64,000 bases of DNA. Origin: Oxalobacteraceae bacterium (GTDB taxonomy: Bacteria; Pseudomonadota; Gammaproteobacteria; Burkholderiales; Burkholderiaceae_D). Both the position numbers and the translations under genes were made by a program. The stretch lies in NCBI GenBank assembly GCA_947454305.1, contig CANGJE010000004.1:1-64000 (forward strand). Direction: 5' to 3'. The notes below the pieces were generated by a model that had not been told where the DNA came from, searched no databases, and saw only the letters and a list, made by a program, of their open reading frames with translations. Positions 1 to 11,288 of this stretch are shown piece after piece; position 1 is the first letter of the stretch, and each line of letters opens with the position of its first letter.

Positions 1-1
1 A

Positions 2-103
2 CTCGCGCCATGGTTGAGCAAATTACGCGACCAATGGTTGGCACAGAAGAATGCCCAATACCTGGCATTCCCAATCCCGATACCGCTAAACACAAATAAA
101 TAA
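2..103 (+). CDS. C-terminal fragment of an upstream gene, truncated by the window start
   Basis: Open frame from position 2 (...PWLSKLRDQWLAQKNAQYLAFPIPIPLNTNK*) ends with TAA at 101-103, overlapping the ATG at 103 (TAATG). Confidence 0.45.
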   Translation, partial: LAPWLSKLRDQWLAQKNAQYLAFPIPIPLNTNK

Positions 104-915
104 TGCAGACTGCCGCAGTCATTCCAGCCACTCGTATCGATCGCGAACCTTACTATCTTCCGGTTCACGATGAAGTCGCGCAGTTCGAAGCCGCGTATGC
201 GGCTCGACTGCCGGTGATGATTAAAGGGCCTACTGGCTGCGGCAAAACGCGATTTATTGAACACATGGCTTGGCGTTTAAGCCGCCAGCTAATTACGGTC
301 GCCTGTAATGAAGATACGAGTGCCAGTGATTTAATTGGCCGCTTTTTGCTGAATGCTGAAGGCACGTATTGGCAAGATGGTCCGCTCACTCGCGCTGCTC
401 GCACAGGAGCCATTTGCTATCTGGATGAAATCGTTGAAGCGCGACAGGATACGGTGGTTGCAATTCACCCACTGACTGATTCACGCCGATCACTGCCTAT
501 CGATCGCCGTAATGAAATCGTCAATGCTCATACTGATTTCCAATTGGTGATTTCGTATAACCCAGGTTATCAGCGACTGTTAAAAGATCTGAAGCCATCG
601 ACCAAGCAGCGCTTTGTCGCGATTGATTTTCACTACCCCCTACCCGAACTCGAAGCTGAAATCATCGTGCATGAAAGTGGTGTCGATAGCGCCATGAGTA
701 AAACATTGGTGGAAATCGGAACGCGTATGCGCCGTTTAAAAGGTCATGGTCTGGATGAAGGCGCTTCTACGCGCATGCTAGTTTACGCAGGCGCACTGAT
801 CGTTGGCGGTATCGCTCCGGAAGCGGCCTGTCGTATGGCTTTAGTTCAACCCATCAGCGATGATGCCGACATGCTGGAAGCACTTTCTGGAATCGTACAG
901 AGCTGCTTGCGATGA
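103..915 (+). CDS. MoxR-type AAA+ ATPase, CbbQ/NirQ/NorQ family
   Basis: Walker A GPTGCGKT, Walker B AICYLDEIVEAR, CbbQ/NorQ-like length and C-terminus. Confidence 0.9.
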   Translation: MQTAAVIPATRIDREPYYLPVHDEVAQFEAAYAARLPVMIKGPTGCGKTRFIEHMAWRLSRQLITVACNEDTSASDLIGRFLLNAEGTYWQDGPLTRAARTGAICYLDEIVEARQDTVVAIHPLTDSRRSLPIDRRNEIVNAHTDFQLVISYNPGYQRLLKDLKPSTKQRFVAIDFHYPLPELEAEIIVHESGVDSAMSKTLVEIGTRMRRLKGHGLDEGASTRMLVYAGALIVGGIAPEAACRMALVQPISDDADMLEALSGIVQSCLR

Positions 916-2639
916 ACCCCATCAGCAGTACCGAATTACCACGACAGGGATTTGATAGCGCCGCAGGACATCTACGTCCATATTTGCATGGATTGTGGGA
1001 TCAAGAATTTTCTCTCTGGCCAGTCGTCGGTGATAGCCCCCTGCAACGCCCCTTCATCTCAGAACTAGGCATTCATCTTCCGCGTCATTACGCTTCGCAT
1101 CAGGGTGGCGCCTTACGAGATTTGTACCGCGCTGCTGCTGCTCATGCTGCGGCCCATTGTGTTTTCTCAACACAGCAATTTGAACGCAAAAAACTTAAGC
1201 CTGTGCAAATGGCGATTATTTCTTTGCTTGAGGATGCACGGATTGAACAACTCGCTATTCAAGAAATGCCGGGCCTGCGCCGATTATGGCGACAATTTTT
1301 TAGTGTTCACTCTGCTAATGAATCCAATCTCACTGCTAACGCATTATTGCTACGACTATCGTTAGCATTACTCGATACATCGGTTGAAGATACCAATCCC
1401 TGGATTATTAAAGCGCGGCAGTTATATCGCGAATCACAACAATCACACAGCGATCCGCAGGCATTGCGTGATATCGGATCGCTTTTAGGGAATGATTTAG
1501 GACAGATGCGCTTACGCTTTGATGCTAAGTCGTATGTGATCGAGCCGGTTTATCGTGATGACAATCTGTTTCTTTGGGATAGTGATGCGCCGCCCGAAGA
1601 AACACGGTCCGAACTCAGTGCGCAAGCTCAACCCAACGAGCAAGATGAAACGGTGCCGCGCATGGATAACAACGCCACGCAGGAATTGCGTGTGCGCACA
1701 CTACCCATCGCTAAGACGGCTGAAGAAGCGCCTCCTAGTGCCTACACTACGGTAGCGCGCTATGACGAGTGGGATGATCGAATCGGTCTCTACCGTCGTC
1801 AATGGTGCACTCTGATTGAAGAAATTCCACAGCAAGCAGATTCATCCCACTTGACGGCTATGCTAGCGGCTCAATTAAAACAATCCACTCGTCTTGCGCA
1901 ATTACTGCAGGCACGTAAGCAAGGGCAGCGTCAACGACCTGCACGGCATACCGAAGGCGATGATCTTGAACTCGACGCGATGGTTAAAGCGCAAATCGCT
2001 TTGCGCTCGGGTCACGATCCTGATGCAGCGCTGTTCCAGCGTGCCCACAAACAAAAACCCGATCTATCGGTGTTAGTGCTGATGGATTTATCGGTATCGA
2101 CTTCACGCCCTACTGCCGACGGTACCAGCATGCTGGATTTAATGCGACGAGCCAGCCTCTTGCTAGGTAGTGCGATTGAACATAGCCGCGATCAATGGGC
2201 GATTCATGGTTTTCGCTCAAACGGACGGCATCAAGTGCATTACCTGCGCTTGAAAGAATTTAATCAACCACTCGACGATCAGGTTTTGCAAGGAATGGCG
2301 GCATTGGAAGGTGAATGGTCAACTCGTATGGGAGCTGCTATACGGCATGCCAGTCAATTGATGCATCAAGCAAAAACGCAGCAGCGTTTGATTTTATTAT
2401 TAACTGATGGTGAGCCGCATGACATTGACATGCCCTGGCCGACTATGCTGACCAAAGATGCGGCGCGTGCGGTTGCACAATCGACAGCCGAGGGAACGCC
2501 CGTTTTTTGCGTTTCTGTCGATAGCGCCGGCGATGATTACCTAAAAGAGATCTTTGGTTCGCATCGCTATCGCGTGATCGATAACTTGGAACAATTACCG
2601 ATTACATTGCCTGAACTGTATCTGCAGCTGAGTGCATAA
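912..2639 (+). CDS. VWA-domain protein, CbbO/NorD family
   Basis: C-terminal VWA with MIDAS-like DLSVSTS and LLLTDGEPHD; 4-nt ATGA overlap with the MoxR gene. Confidence 0.85.
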   Translation: MNPISSTELPRQGFDSAAGHLRPYLHGLWDQEFSLWPVVGDSPLQRPFISELGIHLPRHYASHQGGALRDLYRAAAAHAAAHCVFSTQQFERKKLKPVQMAIISLLEDARIEQLAIQEMPGLRRLWRQFFSVHSANESNLTANALLLRLSLALLDTSVEDTNPWIIKARQLYRESQQSHSDPQALRDIGSLLGNDLGQMRLRFDAKSYVIEPVYRDDNLFLWDSDAPPEETRSELSAQAQPNEQDETVPRMDNNATQELRVRTLPIAKTAEEAPPSAYTTVARYDEWDDRIGLYRRQWCTLIEEIPQQADSSHLTAMLAAQLKQSTRLAQLLQARKQGQRQRPARHTEGDDLELDAMVKAQIALRSGHDPDAALFQRAHKQKPDLSVLVLMDLSVSTSRPTADGTSMLDLMRRASLLLGSAIEHSRDQWAIHGFRSNGRHQVHYLRLKEFNQPLDDQVLQGMAALEGEWSTRMGAAIRHASQLMHQAKTQQRLILLLTDGEPHDIDMPWPTMLTKDAARAVAQSTAEGTPVFCVSVDSAGDDYLKEIFGSHRYRVIDNLEQLPITLPELYLQLSA

Positions 2640-2726
2640 GGTAAAGAAAAGCATAGGCGATGATTTTTTGCTATCGCACCAAAAGTAAGCACGGTTAAAA
2701 CAGTACGCTTAGATTGTTTTGATGGC

Positions 2727-3638
2727 ATGCAAACTGCTATGCTTTGCATGATGAGAATTTCGACTGCTGAATCTGATAACACACGCGTCACGCAAGCAGA
2801 GAACGAACGCGCGCATTTGCTGGCCACGCTGGAATTAGGCTTTCGACGTGATGGTGATTGCACACGATTGATTCACCGCTTACACAGTGGCCCACTGCGC
2901 GTACAAAAGCCGCTGTATCCCGAGGGTGAGGCAACGTGTCATGTCGTGATCGTGCACCCACCAGGGGGTGTGGTGGGTGGTGATGAATTGCGTGTGCAGG
3001 CTGAATTAGAAAACGGTGCACGGGCTTTACTATCTACACCCGGTGCTGCGAAGTGGTATCGCGCGAATGGTCATGTATCAAAGCAGCAGTTAAAACTACA
3101 ACTAGCGCCGAGTGCGGTAGTGGAATGGCTGCCACAAGAAACTATTTTTTTTAATGGTGCGGATGTCGTTTTAGATAGTGAGATAGCACTAGAGGCCGAT
3201 GCACAGTATCTCGGTTGTGAAATATTATGTTTTGGTCGTACCGCCCACGGTGAACGTTTTACTCACGGTCGTTTGCGTCAACGACTCATGATTACGCGTG
3301 ATGACAAACCCATTTGGTTTGAACAAGGCGATCTCCGGGCAGATAGTCGAATGATGACTTCGCCTCTGGGTTTAGCGGGCTATACCGTGTGTGCCACGTT
3401 AATCGTTGCGGGTGCGAATGCTCCTGCGGCGGGTTGTTTAGACGAAGTACGGGCGCGCTGTGAACCGATAGCTGTTGAAGGTCAGTTCGGAGCGAGTCAA
3501 TTAAAATCTGTCGTAGTAGTGCGCTATCTTTGTAACAGTAGTGAAGTAGCGCGTGAACTGATGCTCACCGCGTGGTCTGTGTTGCGACCTGCTCTGCTCG
3601 GGCAAGTGGCGCATGTGCCGCGTATATGGAATACCTGA
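2727..3638 (+). CDS. ureD: Urease accessory protein UreD (start may be 2748 or 2751)
   Basis: [14 protein letters not shown] and TPGAAKWYR motifs; first gene of the urease operon. Confidence 0.93.
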   Translation: MQTAMLCMMRISTAESDNTRVTQAENERAHLLATLELGFRRDGDCTRLIHRLHSGPLRVQKPLYPEGEATCHVVIVHPPGGVVGGDELRVQAELENGARALLSTPGAAKWYRANGHVSKQQLKLQLAPSAVVEWLPQETIFFNGADVVLDSEIALEADAQYLGCEILCFGRTAHGERFTHGRLRQRLMITRDDKPIWFEQGDLRADSRMMTSPLGLAGYTVCATLIVAGANAPAAGCLDEVRARCEPIAVEGQFGASQLKSVVVVRYLCNSSEVARELMLTAWSVLRPALLGQVAHVPRIWNT

Positions 3639-3663
3639 ACTATCCATCACAACGAGGGAGACG

Positions 3664-3966
3664 ATGGAACTCACACCTAGAGAAAAAGATAAATTGCTGA
3701 TTTTTACGGCGGCACTAGTTGCCGAACGTCGGCGTGCGCGTGGATTAAAGCTGAATTATCCCGAATCAATTGCGCTGATTACCGCGGCCATCATGGAAGG
3801 TGCGCGTGATGGTCGCAGTGTGGCTGAACTCATGAGTGAAGGAACAAAAATTCTGACGCGTAATGATGTGATGGAAGGCGTGGCTGAAATGATTCCAGAT
3901 ATTCAGGTGGAAGCGACCTTCCCCGACGGTACCAAACTGGTAACCGTTCATAACCCTATACCCTAA
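3664..3966 (+). CDS. ureA: Urease subunit gamma
   Basis: [39 protein letters not shown]; start at 3664 preceded by GAGGGAGACG. Confidence 0.97.
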   Translation: MELTPREKDKLLIFTAALVAERRRARGLKLNYPESIALITAAIMEGARDGRSVAELMSEGTKILTRNDVMEGVAEMIPDIQVEATFPDGTKLVTVHNPIP

Positions 3967-3986
3967 TCGCTTACTAGGAGCACAAG

Positions 3987-4307
3987 ATGATCCCAGGCGA
4001 AATGCTCATCGAAGATGGCGACATTGAATTGAACGTCGGTCGTGCAACGGCCAGCGTCAAAGTCGCTAATACAGGCGATCGACCGATTCAGGTTGGATCG
4101 CATTTTCATTTTTACGAAACTAATCCTGCACTCGAATTTGATCGTGCTGTTTCGTACGGTATGCGTCTCAATATCACGGCAGGAACAGCGGTGCGCTTTG
4201 AACCTGGTCAACATCGTACGGTTGAATTAGTCGCACTCGCCGGTTCCCGCAAAGTCTATGGCTTCAATGGCAAAGTCATGGGAGCACTGAAAGAGAAAAA
4301 AGCATGA
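3987..4307 (+). CDS. ureB: Urease subunit beta
   Basis: [16 protein letters not shown]...[18 protein letters not shown]. Confidence 0.97.
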   Translation: MIPGEMLIEDGDIELNVGRATASVKVANTGDRPIQVGSHFHFYETNPALEFDRAVSYGMRLNITAGTAVRFEPGQHRTVELVALAGSRKVYGFNGKVMGALKEKKA

Positions 4308-6004
4308 GCAAGATTACTCGCAAAGCGTATGCAGAAATGTTCGGGCCGACTACTGGCGATCGCATACGTTTAGCTGATACCGAACTCTTTATTGAAGTTG
4401 AAAAAGACCACACCACGTATGGCGAAGAAGTTAAATTCGGCGGTGGCAAAGTCATTCGCGATGGCATGGGTCAATCGCAACGTGCTTACAAAGATGTAAT
4501 GGACACCGTCATCACCAATGCGTTGATTATGGATCATTGGGGTATCGTCAAAGCAGATATTGGCATCAAGTCAGGCCGCATTGCTGCGATAGGCAAAGCA
4601 GGTAATCCCGATATTCAACCCGATGTGACTATGGCCATTGGTGGCGCGACTGAAATCATCGCTGGTGAAGGCATGATCGTAACGGCGGGCGGCATTGATA
4701 CTCACATTCATTTCATCTGCCCGCAACAAATTGAAGAAGCATTGATGTCGGGCGTGACAACGATGATCGGTGGTGGTACGGGCCCTGCTGTCGGCACTGC
4801 TGCAACTACCTGTACACCGGGCCCGTGGCATATTCAATCCATGCTCGCTGCGGCCGATGCCTTTCCTATGAATTTAGGCTTTTTAGGTAAAGGTAATGTG
4901 AGTTTGCCTAAGCCACTGGAAGAACAAGTACAGGCCGGTGCGATTGGTTTGAAGCTTCATGAAGACTGGGGCACAACACCTGCAGCGATTGATAATTGCT
5001 TGTCGGTTGCAGATCGCATGGATGTGCAGGTAGCGATTCACACCGACACATTAAATGAAGCGGGCTTTTTAGAACACACTCTCGCTGCCTTTAAAGATAG
5101 AACGATTCATACCTTTCATACCGAAGGTGCCGGTGGTGGCCATGCGCCAGACATTATTGCCGCTGTAGGTCAAGGCAATGTGTTGCCCTCTTCGACTAAT
5201 CCAACACGTCCGTATACGGTTAATACGTTGGATGAACATTTGGATATGCTGATGGTCTGCCATCATCTCGACCCAGCCATCACTGAAGATATTGCATTTG
5301 CTGAATCACGTATTCGTCGCGAAACGATTGCGGCTGAAGATATTTTGCATGACCTCGGTGCGATCTCGATGATGTCATCTGATTCGCAAGCCATGGGTCG
5401 CGTGGGTGAAGTCATCATGCGTACCTGGCAAACTGCACATAAGATGAAAACTCAACGCGGTGCGCTAAAAGAAGACAGCTCGCGTAATGATAATTCCCGC
5501 GCCAAGCGCTATATCGCTAAGTACACCATCAATCCGGCCATTACGCATGGCGTATCGCATTTAGTCGGCTCGATTGAAACAGGAAAACTGGCTGATCTGG
5601 TGTTGTGGAAACCTGCCTTCTTTGGTGTGAAACCATCGATGATCTTAAAAAGCGGAATGATCGCAGCCGCACCTATGGGTGATCCGAATGCTTCTATACC
5701 CACGCCACAACCGGTGCACTATCGCATGATGTTTGGTGCGTATGGCGGCGCGCTACGTACATCGCTGACGTTTGTTTCTCAAGCAGCTTTTGATTCAGGT
5801 GTGGGTCAAACACTTAAACTGAATAAGTCGATTGAAGCAGTAAAAAATATGCGTCATCTGCGCAAGCAAGACATGATTCATAACGGCTATACGCCCACCA
5901 TGGAAGTCGATCCTGAAACCTATGAAGTACGCGCTAATGGTGAACTACTCGTCTGCGAGCCGGCAAAAATTTTGCCGATGGCACAACGCTACTTCTTATT
6001 CTGA
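4304..6004 (+). CDS. ureC: Urease subunit alpha
   Basis: [14 protein letters not shown], carbamylated-Lys region GLKLHEDWG, active-site flap MVCHHLDP. Confidence 0.98.
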   Translation: MSKITRKAYAEMFGPTTGDRIRLADTELFIEVEKDHTTYGEEVKFGGGKVIRDGMGQSQRAYKDVMDTVITNALIMDHWGIVKADIGIKSGRIAAIGKAGNPDIQPDVTMAIGGATEIIAGEGMIVTAGGIDTHIHFICPQQIEEALMSGVTTMIGGGTGPAVGTAATTCTPGPWHIQSMLAAADAFPMNLGFLGKGNVSLPKPLEEQVQAGAIGLKLHEDWGTTPAAIDNCLSVADRMDVQVAIHTDTLNEAGFLEHTLAAFKDRTIHTFHTEGAGGGHAPDIIAAVGQGNVLPSSTNPTRPYTVNTLDEHLDMLMVCHHLDPAITEDIAFAESRIRRETIAAEDILHDLGAISMMSSDSQAMGRVGEVIMRTWQTAHKMKTQRGALKEDSSRNDNSRAKRYIAKYTINPAITHGVSHLVGSIETGKLADLVLWKPAFFGVKPSMILKSGMIAAAPMGDPNASIPTPQPVHYRMMFGAYGGALRTSLTFVSQAAFDSGVGQTLKLNKSIEAVKNMRHLRKQDMIHNGYTPTMEVDPETYEVRANGELLVCEPAKILPMAQRYFLF

Positions 6005-6024
6005 TTTTATTTTTTAACGACCCC

Positions 6025-6531
6025 ATGCTCACGCTTAACACTAAAGTTAGTCATGCCGATGCGATTGCTGGCGAATTGGTACTGCCGTATGAATTACGCG
6101 AAAAAAGTCGGCTGCGCGCCAAATTAGCATCAGGCGAAGAAGTGGCCGTTTTTACGGTGCGCGGAACGGTGCTACGTCACGACGATCTCATTAAAGGTGA
6201 TGATGGTCGTGTGATTCGTGTTGTGGCTGCAGCAGAGGCAACCTATAAAGTAGAGTGCGCATCGCCGCAAGCTTTATTGCGTTGCGCTTTTCATTTGGGC
6301 AATCGCCACACGCAAGCGCAGGTAGGTGATGGCTTTCTTCGGATACGCCGCGACCCGGTACTCAAAGATATGTTGGCAGGACTAGGCGCCAATGTCGTCG
6401 AAGAACAAGCGCCCTTCGAACCCGAATCGGGTGCCTACGGTGGCGGCCATCATCATGATGATGGCCATTCCCATTTACTTGCGCCGATACCACTACGTCA
6501 AAAAATTCATCGCCCGGGTGATCCGGCATGA
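6025..6531 (+). CDS. ureE: Urease accessory protein UreE, Ni metallochaperone
   Basis: UreE fold sequence (CAFHLGNRHTQAQV) and His-rich tail GGGHHHDDGHSH. Confidence 0.94.
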   Translation: MLTLNTKVSHADAIAGELVLPYELREKSRLRAKLASGEEVAVFTVRGTVLRHDDLIKGDDGRVIRVVAAAEATYKVECASPQALLRCAFHLGNRHTQAQVGDGFLRIRRDPVLKDMLAGLGANVVEEQAPFEPESGAYGGGHHHDDGHSHLLAPIPLRQKIHRPGDPA

Positions 6532-7214
6532 GCATAAATGCAGCAGCGCTAGTGCGACTGCTACAAATTTGCAGCCCATCACTACCGGTTGGAGCCTACA
6601 GCTATTCTCAATGCTTGGAAGCAGCCATGGTGCAAGGTTTGGTGCATGACGAAGCAAGCGCACGGCATTGGATTGTCGATATGCTGGACGATGTCGTAGC
6701 ACGCTTTGAAGCACCGATGTGCTGGCGTTTGATGCAAGCGTTCTCGGCAGGTGATGCGTCGACTATTCATACATTGAATGACTGTTTTTTAGCCGCGCGT
6801 GATACCGCAGAATTTCGTGCTGAGACAGTGCAGATGGGTTACTCCTTGTCCAAACTACTGCAAGAACTCACGCCTGAACGTAAAGACATCACTCAGATTA
6901 TTAGCTCACTACCTGAAGTCGCCTTCCCCACAGCTTTTGCTGCAGCGTGTGCCGCACTCAACATCCCATCTGATGAAGCACTGATAGGCCTGTTATTTTC
7001 ATGGGCTGAAAATCAAGTGATCGCCTGCGTGAAATCTGTGCCGCTCGGTCAAGTCAGTGGTCAGCGATTACTGCTATCGCTTGAGCCAGCGCTAGCAGCA
7101 GCTTCGCTCACAGCACGCGGTTTGAAGGATGATGAACTCTCGAATTGGTCGCCCGGTCTGTCACTGCTATCGATGCAGCATGAAGTGCAGTACAGCCGAC
7201 TCTATCGCTCCTGA
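6528..7214 (+). CDS. ureF: Urease accessory protein UreF
   Basis: LLQICSPSLPVGAYSYSQCLEAA; overlaps ureE by 4 nt. Confidence 0.94.
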   Translation: MSINAAALVRLLQICSPSLPVGAYSYSQCLEAAMVQGLVHDEASARHWIVDMLDDVVARFEAPMCWRLMQAFSAGDASTIHTLNDCFLAARDTAEFRAETVQMGYSLSKLLQELTPERKDITQIISSLPEVAFPTAFAAACAALNIPSDEALIGLLFSWAENQVIACVKSVPLGQVSGQRLLLSLEPALAAASLTARGLKDDELSNWSPGLSLLSMQHEVQYSRLYRS

Positions 7215-7238
7215 TTTTTTATATAGAAAGACATTAAC

Positions 7239-7853
7239 ATGACTACACCTAATCCACTGCGCGTCGGTATTGGTGGCCCGGTAGGCTCCGGCAAAACAGC
7301 GCTGTGCGAGATGCTCTGCAAAAAAATGCGTGATGACTACGACATGGCCGTCATCACCAACGATATCTACACGCGCGAAGATATGGAAATTTTATTGCGT
7401 GCCGATGCTCTTCCTGCGAACCGACTCATGGGCGTAGAAACCGGTGGTTGCCCACACACGGCTATTCGTGAAGATGCTTCGATTAATCTGGAAGCAATTG
7501 CACGTATGAGTGCAGAGTTTCCTGATTTAGATCTGATACTGGTCGAATCAGGTGGTGATAACTTAGCGGCTACTTTTAGCCCAGAGCTGTCTGACCTGAC
7601 GATTTATGTGATTGATGTTGCGGGCGGCGAAAAAATCCCCCGCAAAGGTGGTCCTGGCATTACACGATCGGATCTGCTGATTATTAACAAAACTGATCTC
7701 GCCCCACACGTTGGCGCCAATCTGGACATCATGGCCAGCGATGCTAAAAAAATGCGCGGAGATAGACCCTTTGTATTCACCAACTTACGCAAGGGCGATG
7801 GCGTAGACACGGTGATTGACTTTATACGTACCCAGGGCTTGCTGGACCAATAG
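7239..7853 (+). CDS. ureG: Urease accessory GTPase UreG
   Basis: [55 protein letters not shown]. Confidence 0.97.
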   Translation: MTTPNPLRVGIGGPVGSGKTALCEMLCKKMRDDYDMAVITNDIYTREDMEILLRADALPANRLMGVETGGCPHTAIREDASINLEAIARMSAEFPDLDLILVESGGDNLAATFSPELSDLTIYVIDVAGGEKIPRKGGPGITRSDLLIINKTDLAPHVGANLDIMASDAKKMRGDRPFVFTNLRKGDGVDTVIDFIRTQGLLDQ

Positions 7854-8106
7854 GTCCGAAGGGGCTACTCAGGGCTACGGACCCTATTGAGCGCGCTCCA
7901 TCTCACACGTCCTACTACGTAGGGGCTACGTCAATCAACGTATGGTGGCTACGAGCTTGCTGGCAGATAATTAAGTCGTAGATTGCAGGCAGCGGAAGAA
8001 AGGTGGCGCTGGGATGACATGATCCCCCGCTTTTCAGATTGCAGGCAATCAGTGAATTTTGTCTGTCTCCTCGGATTGATACGTCTCCTCTGTATCGCTT
8101 CCTTTG

Positions 8107-8142
8107 AATGCCACGATGTCTTACGACTCGTGGCATTTTTTT
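8107..8142 (+). terminator. Rho-independent terminator-like hairpin
   Basis: AATGCCACGA...TCGTGGCAT followed by T7. Confidence 0.6.
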
Positions 8143-8164
8143 ATACTCAGCGAAAGCAACGGCC

Positions 8165-8977
8165 TTATGCCGTCGCTAGACTAGCGTGCAAGTCTAGGTT
8201 GTGGCGCTTACTAGTCAACACCCCGTCAGTGATCTCGTGAACCAGATAGCCCGGATTATCACGGCACAATTGATCAACATTGCTCTCATTCAAATTCGCT
8301 GGATACGCAAAGGCGGTACTTGGGCACACCTGAACGGGAATCGTACCAAACGCATCAGTAATTTCACGATGAATATGACCGCAAAAAATCCGATTAACGT
8401 TTTTATGTTTTTGCAAGACGGCAGACAAGTCCGACTGATTCACCAAGTTCATTTTGTTCATCATGGAATTGCCAACATCAATCATCGGGTGGTGCATTGC
8501 CAGCAGCACACTCTTTTCTCGGTGCCGCTCCAAGGTGCGATCAAGCCAAATCAGCTTGTCGGCACTTAAATAACCGGCATCGCGTCCTTCTTTGAGCGTA
8601 TCCAACACAACCAATGCGTGAGTGTCATTCAATGTCACTGAATACTGAACGCCCCATGAATTATTTGCTTGGTTGATGAAAGGATAATCTCTGAACAAAC
8701 CAAGAAAATTATCCCGCACATCATGGTTGCCCAGCATCAGATACACCGGCTTCAAACCCATGAGCGGGTCGAGTATGTTTCTTAGCTCGAAGTATTCGTA
8801 TATTTCACCGCGCTCAACCAGATCGCCAGATAACAGCACTGCATCAATATCATCGGCTTTGATCAGTTGATAAACTGCTGCTCGCAAAGCGTGGTTACTA
8901 TCAACACCATTGCTTAACACCGAATGTTTTCTGACGACGTGAGTGTCTGAGAGCTGCGCTAATTTGAACGATGCCAT
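8165..8977 (-). CDS. Class III (CpdA/GpdQ-like) metallophosphoesterase
   Basis: LSDTHVV, GDLVERGE, LGNHDVR, MHHP, CGHIHR metal-site motifs. Confidence 0.85.
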   Translation of the reverse strand: MASFKLAQLSDTHVVRKHSVLSNGVDSNHALRAAVYQLIKADDIDAVLLSGDLVERGEIYEYFELRNILDPLMGLKPVYLMLGNHDVRDNFLGLFRDYPFINQANNSWGVQYSVTLNDTHALVVLDTLKEGRDAGYLSADKLIWLDRTLERHREKSVLLAMHHPMIDVGNSMMNKMNLVNQSDLSAVLQKHKNVNRIFCGHIHREITDAFGTIPVQVCPSTAFAYPANLNESNVDQLCRDNPGYLVHEITDGVLTSKRHNLDLHASLATA

Positions 8978-9260
8978 GTGTCTCCATCCTAAAACCCATC
9001 TCAACAAAAGCTGATTAACCACCCTAGCCATTTGCCGAACTATTTATATCCTGCGAAATTACCCTGCTTCTGTGACCACTCCATGAAAAATCGACAGAAA
9101 TGTAGAATTTTTATCAGTTATAGTATTTACAATGTATGACTTATTCTCATCCCCGGGACGTGATATGCCGACGGAGTGGCCTGTTAGACAGGGAATGGGT
9201 ATAAATAGTTTTCGCAACGCAACAAATTAATCGCCTCACTCATCAACATAAGGAAGTCTC

Positions 9261-9641
9261 ATGCCGCGCCACGTCTTAGATGAATTTTGGATACATCCCG
9301 CAGCCCGTAGTACGATCGCTTCCAGCCATAGAGATATCGTCGAAGAGGTTCAAGCCTGCGTTGCGGATAATCGCGTGGTGATCATAGGCATGGCCACCAA
9401 CCCCATGGTCTCGGGCGCACGCAAGCTGCTGGACAAACTTAGTGTGAATTATCGTTATCTGGAATACGGCAACTATCTCTCGCAATGGCGTCGCCGTAAT
9501 GCCCTAAAAATGTGGACCGGTTGGCCCACCTTTCCAATGATCTTTGTCGATGGCATGCTGATCGGTGGTTTTCAAGATTTGAAAGCCTTAACCGACTCGG
9601 GCGAACTGATGACGTTGTTAAACGCTGAACGCATTTTGTAA
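9261..9641 (+). CDS. Glutaredoxin-like protein lacking the CGFS/CPYC cysteine
   Basis: Grx-like WPTFPMIFVDGMLIGGFQDLKAL with GMATNPMVSGARKLL replacing the redox motif. Confidence 0.7.
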   Translation: MPRHVLDEFWIHPAARSTIASSHRDIVEEVQACVADNRVVIIGMATNPMVSGARKLLDKLSVNYRYLEYGNYLSQWRRRNALKMWTGWPTFPMIFVDGMLIGGFQDLKALTDSGELMTLLNAERIL

Positions 9642-9666
9642 TCGCACCACCCAAAACAGTAACTAA

Positions 9667-10515
9667 TTACGTGAGCATGTCAGACTGCGTTGCCACCAAC
9701 TGATCCCAGATGGGTTGGAAATGTAGCCAACCAATGTATTCACTACCGACATGCTCACGGCTGTATACCGCACGATCATGTGGCACATGCACTGGCTTGT
9801 GACCACCGGCTTCTATCATTAGCTGCTGCTTGCAACAACGCTCAAGCGCGATAAACCAAAACGCTGCCGCTTCTATGCTGTGACGACTCACGGTAAGCAA
9901 GCCATGATTTTGATGAATGGCGGCTCTGACACCTGCAAACAAAGGAGCGATGCTATTACCTGCGCTGGTTTCTACTGCTACCTGCCCTGCTTCTTCACGA
10001 ATAACGACATGGTCTTCATAAAACGCACAAGCATCCTGGCTGATAGGATCTAAGGGGCGTCCCAAAGACGCGAACGCCGTGCCGTATTCAGTATGGGCAT
10101 GACACATAGCGACAATATCCGGATGTGCTTCATGAACCGCAGCGTGCAGCACATAGCCCGCACGATTAATAGCGTAATCACCTTCAACCACGTTACCTTC
10201 GTGATCAGCCAATATAAGATTAGATACTTTAACGCGTGAGAAATGCACGCACATAGGATTAGTCCAGTACAAATGCGGATGTTCTGGATCACGCACCGTC
10301 AGATGCCCCGCAAATCCATAATCTAGATTGTGCAAGGCAAACGCACGACAAGCGGCGACTAAACGCTGCTTCAGGTAAGCCCTGTGCTCGGCATATGAAC
10401 TAAATTCAGGAATACGGGGGAAAACTCTATCGGCTTGCTCAGGCTCATAAATAGAAACACGCTCGGTGAGCAAGGTCTGAGATTTTTGATGGAGCGGCTT
10501 GTCATGCGCAGACAT
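9667..10515 (-). CDS. Class II aldolase/adducin family protein
   Basis: HAHTEYGTAFASLG and NHGLLTVS motifs. Confidence 0.87.
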   Translation of the reverse strand: MSAHDKPLHQKSQTLLTERVSIYEPEQADRVFPRIPEFSSYAEHRAYLKQRLVAACRAFALHNLDYGFAGHLTVRDPEHPHLYWTNPMCVHFSRVKVSNLILADHEGNVVEGDYAINRAGYVLHAAVHEAHPDIVAMCHAHTEYGTAFASLGRPLDPISQDACAFYEDHVVIREEAGQVAVETSAGNSIAPLFAGVRAAIHQNHGLLTVSRHSIEAAAFWFIALERCCKQQLMIEAGGHKPVHVPHDRAVYSREHVGSEYIGWLHFQPIWDQLVATQSDMLT

Positions 10516-10670
10516 GGTTTTCCCTTAACAAAAGCGACAAATAATGCGGATGTTGCCGGGATAATTTAGCGACTGCAACTGATATCTGTTCACGTTTAAT
10601 TGAAAAAGCTTGTCGATTATGCGTTTGTTTTAATTTTTAAAACATAATTGACCCAGGACCTTGTGACATC

Positions 10671-10700
10671 AAAAAAAAGAGCTGCCAAAGCAGCTCTTTT
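10671..10700 (-). terminator. Terminator downstream of the phasin gene
   Basis: AAAAAAAAGAGCTGCCAAAGCAGCTCTTTT, GC stem with A/T flanks. Confidence 0.75.
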
Positions 10701-10718
10701 ACATTGCGCTGATAACTA

Positions 10719-11288
10719 TCAGGCAGCGGATTTTTTCGACTTTGCAGCCTTCGTTGCGGTCGTTGAAAACTGATTACCCGCTGAATGCAACTGCTCTTGG
10801 AAATTATCAAAAGCGGTTTGACTTACTTTTACGAACTGCTCGTAAGCGGCGTTCGAGTTAGCGATACCGGCTTTCATAACACTAACAAATGCTTCTGACC
10901 CTGCTGGTGCTTTTTGGGTCAAGTCATCGATCAAACCATTCACGTGACGCGCTGTCTCAGCAACGCGCTCTTGTGTTGACTTGGCGATTTCACCCTGAGT
11001 GCGACTAGCGATCGATGCCAAATGACGGCCATACGATGCAGCTTTTTCTGCGCTAGGCTGGGCTTGTGCTTGAACTAAATGAAAAGCTTCTTGCGCATCA
11101 GCAGCGCCGAGGATCTGTTGAACAACGGCAGAGGTCTCTTCGAATGATGCTTTAGCAGTAGCCATATTGAGTTCGACGAGCTCAGAGACGCCTTGGAGTG
11201 CTTTTTCAGCCAGCTCCGTCATAGCGTGAAGTTGAACTTCCATGGATGTCTTTGTTGCTTGGGAAAGCTGGTTGACTGCAGGATTCAC
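10719..11288 (-). CDS. Phasin family protein (PHA granule-associated)
   Basis: Ala/Gln-rich helical protein with phasin_2-like pattern (ELVELNMATAKASFEE...) and KKSAA tail. Confidence 0.85.
   Translation of the reverse strand: MNPAVNQLSQATKTSMEVQLHAMTELAEKALQGVSELVELNMATAKASFEETSAVVQQILGAADAQEAFHLVQAQAQPSAEKAASYGRHLASIASRTQGEIAKSTQERVAETARHVNGLIDDLTQKAPAGSEAFVSVMKAGIANSNAAYEQFVKVSQTAFDNFQEQLHSAGNQFSTTATKAAKSKKSAA

Noticed and set aside
103-2639. Interpretation as a denitrification norQ-norD or Rubisco cbbQ-cbbO locus
   Set aside because: No norB/norC or cbbL/cbbS in the window, so gene symbols were withheld.
7853-7980. Repeated GGGCTAC-like words after ureG
   Set aside because: Irregular spacing and short words; no array or fold that I could support.
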